Part shown: piece after piece, positions 56,849 through 64,000 of the stretch | Numbering within the stretch: position 1 is the first letter of the stretch | Layout of the letters: every line of letters starts with the position of its first letter | Assembly (NCBI GenBank): GCA_037893245.1 | Contig: JBAIAA010000019.1 | Span: forward strand, 558,001-622,000 | DNA length: 64,000 nt | DNA from: Crossaster papposus | Taxonomy: Eukaryota; Echinodermata; Asteroidea; Velatida; Solasteridae | Direction: 5' to 3' | Translations under genes and position numbers: made by a program | Notes under the pieces: generated by a model | Database searches by the model: none | Told to the model about the DNA's origin: nothing | The model's input: only the letters and a program-made list of their open reading frames with translations

Positions 56849-57620
56849 GCTTCCGGTTGTGAGCAAGTTTGGGTGCTGCTGATCAAGTCCCTTTTGTCGA
56901 TTTCCAATTCAATGTTACGCATGCGTGGTCTGTTGGTTTTTTTGTCGATAGTTGATCCCTGCTGCACGCTGCATGCTGCATGCACTCTGCCATAAATGGT
57001 TTGCTATTGATAAGCAACGCAACAATTTACCACGGCGTATAATTAAGTACCTATTTTGTAGGTATTTAATTTTGTTGATCTTGGTGTCAAAATTGTAATT
57101 TTCGGGGGTGCTGAATCGATTTCAGTTTTTTTTATATTTTTTTTTAATAATCAGAGGTCAAGGTTCACGTTATTCAGCCGAGGGTTATAAAAATGTGTGG
57201 TTTTCATTTTGTTTCACCGGCATTTTCTTACCTATTCATGTAGAGTGATATAGAGGCTTACTGATTGCTAAATAAATGTCCACATTATACCAAATACCAA
57301 ATCAATTTGTGACAAAAAACATTGTTAGGGCTCGATATTTGAACCCACTCACCGAATTTTGGATATAGACTCAATATTATGAAAATCTAAAAATATAGCT
57401 AGGAAAAAAGTAGCTATGTGTATTTGTTTAGGAACTTCGAATCAATTGGTTGTTGCGAACGTAAACTTGGGGAAAGAACATTGTTCGTCGCCTGGTCACT
57501 CATTAGCAATCACATAATTTACACACGGACATTCCATGATTCCATACCACAAAATGGTATTTTCTCGTGCGACTGTGTAAACAGAAAGTATAGATGAGCA
57601 CTTTTTTAACTTGGCTTGAA

Positions 57621-57711
57621 GCCGCTTTATACTTCACGCGAATGTCCTAAAGAAACTTAAATTGTTTGCGTCATGAAATTTGCTTCGCATTCGTGTGAAG
57701 TATGAACCGGC
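57621..57711. repeat. Short hairpin element, U4, decayed
   Basis: Same element as at 3867, with several arm mismatches. Confidence 0.6.
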
Positions 57712-57974
57712 CTTTACGGTCTAGAATCACACTTACCGACATGACCTTGATCTCGACGTAAGATGATATTCACTTGTTTGCCTTAAAAATACAAAAAAGA
57801 AACATGGGTAAAATGAATGGAGTTGTCAAAAGTTGTCACAATTGCGTCATTGCGCAAGGTTTCGTGAAATCGGCTTCATGTACATGTCCAAAATTAATTA
57901 CTTGAATGCAGGGCTAAGTATGTCACGTAGTGTCTATTGAAAAGGTTTGAGCTCATTATCTAGTTGCATCATAC

Positions 57975-58301
57975 CTTGATAGATTAACACGTCCGCTTTC
58001 TCATTTAGATGATGTGATTGCGCTGTGCAGGCAAATAGACCGCCCTCGAGCGGCAAGCTGTGGTTGTGATAAATGACAAGAGTCGAGTGAATGATGCACC
58101 TAGAAGCATTCACTGCCTGAATCGTGTAACCGGCTCCCTCTGAGGCTGTCAAATTCTCCCAACTCGTTTTGCTGTTGCGACTGTCCTTGGGGAGTAAACT
58201 CCAGGTGATGACGTCACCGTTGGCCGTGCATTCCAAACGTAATGGGTTGTTAGTGATGCCCTCGTTCGTCATCGTAAGGTTGAGAATCTTTGGGCGCCAA
58301 T
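57975..58301 (-). CDS. U4 exon 3: Ig-like domain
   Basis: 327 bases, phase 1-1, nearly identical to U3. Canonical Ig residues and flanking splice signals are present. Confidence 0.8.
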
Positions 58302-58906
58302 CTACACAAACGAATAGAGTACAAACAACAACAACCACAAATGAGATTTAAAGGTTCTCATGGCGAAAAGGCAATAAGATAAGTACATGTAGTTTGCGGT
58401 AACACCACGGTATTTAGAAACGCACAGCATACTGGGTATATAGTAGCGTATTGTGACCTTTGCGAATTATAGTTAGGCAGATATCAGCCCATATGGCACG
58501 AAATTGTGGGGTTTTACATTCATGTACAAGTATGAAATTTAGTATATATCAGTATTATGGCCAATGTAATATTTTCTGAAGTGGCGCTATCGCAAAAACG
58601 CCCTCGTCCGGTCGGCCATGGCGGCATTTTTTTTCAAATAACTGCTAAAACACATTGTTGACTAAGTGAGTGCAGTAATGTTATTTCAATAAAAGACCTT
58701 TGAAGGATAGACCGGAATATTATCCCAATAGATTTATAAGGGTTAGGCAAAAAAGGGACAAATAGACGACATAAATCATGACAGTTCACAAGCAGCTCCT
58801 TTAGATGTCCTTTACGAGACACCGTATGAACTGAGAGTACCACAATTAATGAAAGTGTTCACAATGCGCTTTATGTGATTGGTTCCAAGAGAGACGGGAT
58901 ACATAC

Positions 58907-59641
58907 CTACAGATCCACACTTGTAGAGGTTCGCTATCTGTTTTGCGTTCAGAAGACCGTCGAACACAACCAGATTGCTGTATGCAGCAGAGCCACCCCA
59001 TACGTCAGCAGGGTATGTAGCATCACACGTATTTGACATTCCGATGTAAAGATGAGTGCATCCATCAGATTGAGTTCCAGGTTTTGGAACCGCGTCCGCA
59101 TTAACCATCTCCCCGTCGACAAATACTTTCAAGTCAATTTCCTCCGTGCTTGACACATCCGCTGTGAATGCGAGATGGAACCACTTGTCCAGTGGCATCT
59201 TAATTTTGTCAAATTGCAGTAAAACCCTAAAATGTTCGGAACTTACCGTGATCCGGAATCTCTGATCCGAATTTACATACCGAAAACCTATTCCCCTGGC
59301 ATGACCAGTCTGTCCCCCAGAGCTCAAGTAATACCAGACGGTTTTGTCCGCATTTGTAGATTCCGGTGTGTCGATTTTCAACCAAATGGACCAGGTCACA
59401 CTTTGAGACTTGCACAGGCCAGGGTCCGAGACACAATTCCCTGCAAAGTCTCCGAGATCTAAGTAGGACCCAACCGGTACGTGCACTGCGCAGGGTTGTC
59501 CCACTAACTCCGGGCCGGGAACCATATGAGCAGTTCCCACCACTTGATACGCCTCGTTATTCACCACTGGGTTATTCTCGCACGGTGTGACGTCACTCGT
59601 TTGGCTGAAGGATTCGTTCAGGATTGGTTGCAAGTCTAAAA
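58907..59641 (-). CDS. U4 exon 2: LamG-like jellyroll domain
   Basis: 735 bases, 245 codons, phase 1-1. It is closest to U1 in the second variable segment (RFRITVSSEHFRVLLQF). In the first segment it shares STNADK with U2 and U3, and in the third it shares GTQSDGCTHLYIG with U3. Splice sites are intact. Confidence 0.8.
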
Positions 59642-62585
59642 CTGAAATATAAATAAGTGAAATTGGAGAGGATTTGATATACTTGTCAAACAAGTATTTG
59701 TCCTTTGGGCCGACCATATCTTTTGCATGTTGATGTGGCCCAAAGTCAAAGTGCGTTGTATCTACTTGTTAGGTAGTCTGGCTCCCAGACCAATTAATTC
59801 GGACTATTTCTGATGAACTATTAGGTCCAGTTCAGTCTAGTAGCCACCAATGCGAGTTGTCGAAAATATTTACTACCGAATTATTGAGAAATATCGTACT
59901 TATTTTAAAGTAAATAATTATTCTAGGCATCCAGCCAATCGATTGCGCTAGATATCCTGTAATTATTCCGAAAAATACAATTTTAGAAAACAAAATTCGC
60001 GATCGCCGGACGGCGATCGCGAAAAAAACAATAATAACATAATAATAACTGCTCGACGCCCGTTGAAAACAAACGCCGTTTTTCGTGATTTTCTCGCCAT
60101 GCATGATTGTAAAACTTCAGACTGGTCAGTTAAACGACATTTACTATAAGAACAACCCTACAAATCCACCCATTCATAATAATTCATGCAATCACCAATG
60201 GTGTATCCTATCTTTAAACGAGACTAGAATATTTGGGTAATGTGCAGGAAGTTGTAAATGAAACATTCGTCGTAGTCATCTTAAATAGTGAACTTGACAT
60301 TTCAAATTAGCTGGAGGTCCACAGCAAGCTTGTTTCTCGTTAGCCTTGGTCAAGGCGTTCATAATTACCCGTCCGTACGTACGGAGCGGCGGTAATCGGA
60401 GCTCAAACAACGACCTCACGCGGCCACTATTATATGCAAATCAACTGAAGATATATGAACGCCTTGGATCAATCATTAAGTTGAGGTTTTGGGGGCGGTG
60501 TTCATTATGCTAATAGTTAAGCTGACCTTTAAAGTCTTATTGGTCGATCGTTGCGTATAAACTGCATAATAGAGCTAGCGGTGAAAGGTCATAGCTAGCT
60601 CGCAAGACTTTACACACGTGTACAGAACACCGCCATCGTTGACATATTTTATCGGAGAAACGAGTGATTTTTACAAAGGCTTGTAGGAATTACACATGGA
60701 GATTTGAACTGCTTGGCTGGATTAGTGAGGGTCGCAGTTATTTTCGCTTGTTTTGCTGGGTATTTGCTTGAATGTTGACAATGTTATGGTCAAAACTAGT
60801 TGAGATTTCAAAATATAATTAAATGCCTTGCCGGCTGAATTTGGCCAAGCATAATTAGAGGAGTTATTAAGGATATAAGACACTTGTCCCTGTTAAAATT
60901 ACGATATTGCGATGGCATTTTGAAGATTGGTTCTGCAGCCGTAAACATGCCCCCTCCCCACAGCGTTGGACCATGCTTGGACCATTATGTGGCGATAACA
61001 CACATACCGGCATGTCTGGGTATAATGCCGATTAGGCGGCGATAAGAAACTGGCCAAACACGCTGTAAAACGTGCCCTGGTAAAATGCGGAACTCTGATA
61101 ATTAAATGCCTTGCCGGATGAATTTTGCCGAGAAAATAATTAGAGGAGTTATTAAAGATATAAGACACTTGGTCCTGATTACGATATTGCGATCATTTTA
61201 AGGGTTGGTTCTGCAGCCGTAAACATGCCCCCACAGCCTTAGGAATAGGGCCCGTATTGCCGCGTGTTTATATAACGCACACGACAGTATCTGCGCTGTA
61301 GATTGTGACGCCCAGCCGCAGCGTTCTGCAACAAATATTTAATTCAAGCGAAAATACATGAACGTGCGAGCTCCGAGTAAAATCGGGCTGCCTGCCACAA
61401 AAACATCGTGACCAAAATCTTTGAGGGATAATTTATCCGCTGCAGAATTCAAACAACACGACATATCTACGGACGACAGACGACGCTAAATATCCGCCAT
61501 TTTGTCCTAAATGTCATGCTGCAAATAAGTGAATGCATCTAATTTGATGACGTCGGGATTAACCGCGTTGTGATTGGACACTCATCCCCGCCTATACTTA
61601 TCTGTATTCGCATACGAGGTCATGCGCTAGAAATGTGGCGCAAAATATAGGAAAAACATAAGATTTCAAAAATGATTGATCCAAGGCGAAAAAGTAGCTT
61701 TTCGCTGTTCACGCTGTATCTTTGCACCGCGCGCTATGAGCGCAAGCTAGCATTATGCAGCGCGCGCGTGGCGTGTATTACTGGACGGATAACGACAGAC
61801 GGATAACGACGAACGCGCCTTGACCAGCAAGGCTAGTTTTTCGTTAAAACTGCATCATGTCAGCCATTTTGACTAAAATTTGTTAAGAGATTCGATCACT
61901 CTTTGCTGAATACCAGACGGCTATTTACTGTGCGTTGAATAGGTACATATAACAGTCACTGTTTTGTGCACAACAAAAAACACCTACGACGCGTCGCCAC
62001 TGACCTCTACACCTCTGTATAGAGGACGTCAGTGCGCGCCGCACGTATGATGTGTTTTGTAAAAATGTCTTATTAAAAATACATGGGCCTTTTCGAAATC
62101 TTTGCTTCGTCTCCGGTTTGCCTCCGAATTTCAAATCACTGAAAGGCAAACATAAATGAAGGCAAATTGAAATACACTTTTTGGTTTTGGGTTCAAATCA
62201 ATCGAGTGGATGTTTCTGAAGCACAACATGCATCAGAATGTGGCTGAAGATCTCGCAGTTGGAAATGCTAAAATCACCTTAAGCCTAGGACAAAACGAAG
62301 CCAGAGATTCAAAAAGGCCATTTAATCCTCGCTGGGCATTGGCGCGCGCTTCCCGCGTATTGCGTGATGTTACGCAGAACGCAAGCTGCCGATATAGCGT
62401 GAATTAAGGACTATGGAATACCAACCTCGTTACCATGGCTACGATCTTGCTGCGCCATGTTTTTCCACCATGCCTTGCGCAATCTTAACCCCTGGAATTG
62501 TCGATGCATTTAACGCGCGACGCCATCTTTAACATTTTGTAATTGTTATTTTGTAGAATCAATCCTTTCAACATGATATTTTGAC
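59642..62585. other. U4 sequence upstream of LamG exon, to the array boundary
   Basis: Homologous to intron 1 of the other units. It includes two tandem-like copies of a roughly 200-bp block (60,820-60,960 and 61,090-61,260) also seen at 41,310-41,470. Homology ends in the sequence TTTTGAC at 62,585. No exon 1 is found. Confidence 0.6.
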
Positions 62586-64000
62586 CGCCAAACCTTTTCC
62601 CTAATAATAAAAGTAGTTTTTTTAGAAGGTGGTTCGAAACATTTCTATTACGTACGGATGTTTTATAATATTCTTTTAGTAAGTTGTTTTATTACAAGGA
62701 ACAAATTCGATTGGACAGCGCCCCTTTAAGTTGTTTAAAGGGGAACTAAAAGGTGTTTTTTCGAATTTATTGTGTTTTGTGGCAGAGTATAGATTAAATA
62801 ATAAATAAAAACAAAACAAATGGGTAAATTAGGTGAGAAATACGTTTTTTAGAGGCATTTTCTTTCTGCGCCTGCACAGCCAGAAATCTGAAAAGTCTGT
62901 ATGTAAACATATGACGTCATTCTGGGGGATGGTGGCACTGCATACATATGTATCATATGTTTACATACAGACGGAGATTTGACCTCACGCTTTTCAGATT
63001 TCTGGCTGTGCAGGCGCAGAAAAAAAATGTCTCTAAAAAACGTATTTCTTACTTAATTTACCTACTTTTTTTGTTAGTTATTATTTAATCTATACTTTGC
63101 CACAACAAAAAAACAAAAAAACTAAGAAAAAAAAAAAACTTTGAGTTTCCCTTTAATGGATATAGATTTCCGTCGTGTGGTGCGTTTCTTTATGAACATG
63201 GTTTACATTTTTGCTCAATTCTAAAGTGAATCGGGCAGCTATCAACCAAATGAGACAAAATACTTTATGCAGTTGGAGTGTATTTAATGAGATCTAGAGC
63301 GGTGTTTGTCCTTTCAAAATGCTTCCAGCGGTTTAATTTTTCTTTATTCTTCTGCAGGCATTCCTAGGGAGCCAATCAGCGATCGCAGAACTGCGATTAT
63401 CAACACGTACTACCCGCACACACGAAATTCCTTTGTGAAGCAGCGCTAATTAGATAATTATGCAACGCCGACCAGCGCGACCGTTAAATGGTAGTTGACT
63501 GCGTGACGATGCTATGCCTATATTCGAACGGTCGAATTTGCTTGAAAAGGTTACGCCCCATTTAAGCAATTTGCAAAGGACACTGCGTGATCGAGGGAGC
63601 TGATGGAAATATAAATCATGTCGTTAGCGAGCGCACTGTCGAATGCCTTGATTATGGCAAAGACGAGGGAGATATGGACCCGTCACCTTCGAGCAAATTA
63701 AAAAATTAAACATGGCGTACAAGATGGCTGCCGCGTGCCTGCAAAGGACAACACTTTGTTAATTCCTCTTTAATTCAATGTTTTCTGCAATTTAATATTT
63801 TGGCCAAGATCTATGTTTTGGGGTCCAATAGATTTCATTTATAAAAGGTTTTGAGAAGGATTGGGTGTACGTACCGTTTCTGTGGTAGCTAGCAATATGG
63901 CTACCATTAAGACTGTAAAAAGGCGGTAAAAATGACAAAACTGCCATAACTTTCAAGATAATCTGGCTATAACATTCTTTGTATTTCCGAGTTATCTAAA
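62586..64000. other. Single-copy flank beyond the array
   Basis: Apart from the foldback element at 62,735-63,156 I see no repeat shared with the array, no convincing open frame and no RNA gene. Confidence 0.5.
62735..63156. mobile_element. Foldback element at the array edge
   Basis: About 420 bp with inverted arms near 190 bp, starting TTTAAAGGG. The arms include CTGCGCCTGCACAGCCAG and TACGTTTTTTAGAG. Noncoding. Confidence 0.75.

Larger units (their letters stand above)
54602..59641 (-). pseudogene. U4 gene, 5'-truncated: LamG, Ig and C-terminal CTLD exons only
   Basis: Exons 2-4 (59641-58907, 58301-57975, 54765-54602) are open and spliceable, but no exon 1 is found. Unit homology continues upstream to 62,585 and then stops. 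In U2 the equivalent point lies about 560 bases before exon 1, so the signal peptide and N-terminal CTLD half are missing where expected. Either this copy is dead, it uses a distant first exon beyond the window, or its exons serve as extra cassettes for a neighbouring transcript. The exons themselves show no disabling mutation, which argues for recent loss or residual use. Confidence 0.6.

Overview
The window is animal nuclear DNA: AT-rich, intron-containing, dense in transposable elements, with GT-AG splice junctions and an LTR retrotransposon whose primer site matches a metazoan tRNA-Leu. Expanded lectin/Ig/LamG genes together with PIF/Harbinger elements and many small foldback elements suggest a marine invertebrate. 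A lancelet is my first guess, and a mollusc or other invertebrate deuterostome is possible. The sequence does not settle the species.

Most of the window is a tandem array of four paralogous units, all with the gene on the minus strand: U1 about 1-12,600; U2 about 12,600-34,560; U3 about 34,560-52,300; U4 about 52,300-62,585, where unit homology stops. In transcription order each unit carries four coding exons: (1) signal peptide plus the N-terminal half of a C-type lectin-like domain (CTLD); (2) a LamG/concanavalin-type jellyroll domain; (3) an Ig-like domain; (4) the C-terminal half of the CTLD and a stop. Every internal junction is phase 1. The full product would therefore be a secreted protein of about 520 residues with a CTLD split by inserted LamG and Ig cassettes. 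Splicing exon 1 directly to exon 4 would rebuild a normal-length CTLD of about 163 residues. U1, U2 and U3 have open, spliceable copies of all four exons. U4 has exons 2-4, but unit homology ends before the place where exon 1 should lie. The LamG exon differs between copies in three clustered segments, while the Ig exon is nearly constant.

The array is littered with insertions that can be dated by empty sites in sister units. U2 intron 2 holds a complete, very young Ty3/Gypsy-type element (18,485-25,520): 658-bp LTRs, tRNA-Leu primer site, gag, a -1 frameshift site, and protease-RT-RNase H-integrase. U3 intron 1 holds a 4.7-kb PIF/Harbinger-type DNA transposon (41,685-46,364) with both of its genes, each broken, and a small foldback element (46,748-47,882) that contains an inverted copy of itself. 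U4 carries a tRNA-related SINE (56,417-56,848). Many smaller foldback elements, poly-C tracts and a tandem repeat of roughly 165 bp fill the rest.

From 62,586 to 64,000 the sequence is outside the array and holds one foldback element and no gene that I can support. Exon boundaries were read by eye from splice consensus, reading phase and agreement between copies. No transcript evidence is available.
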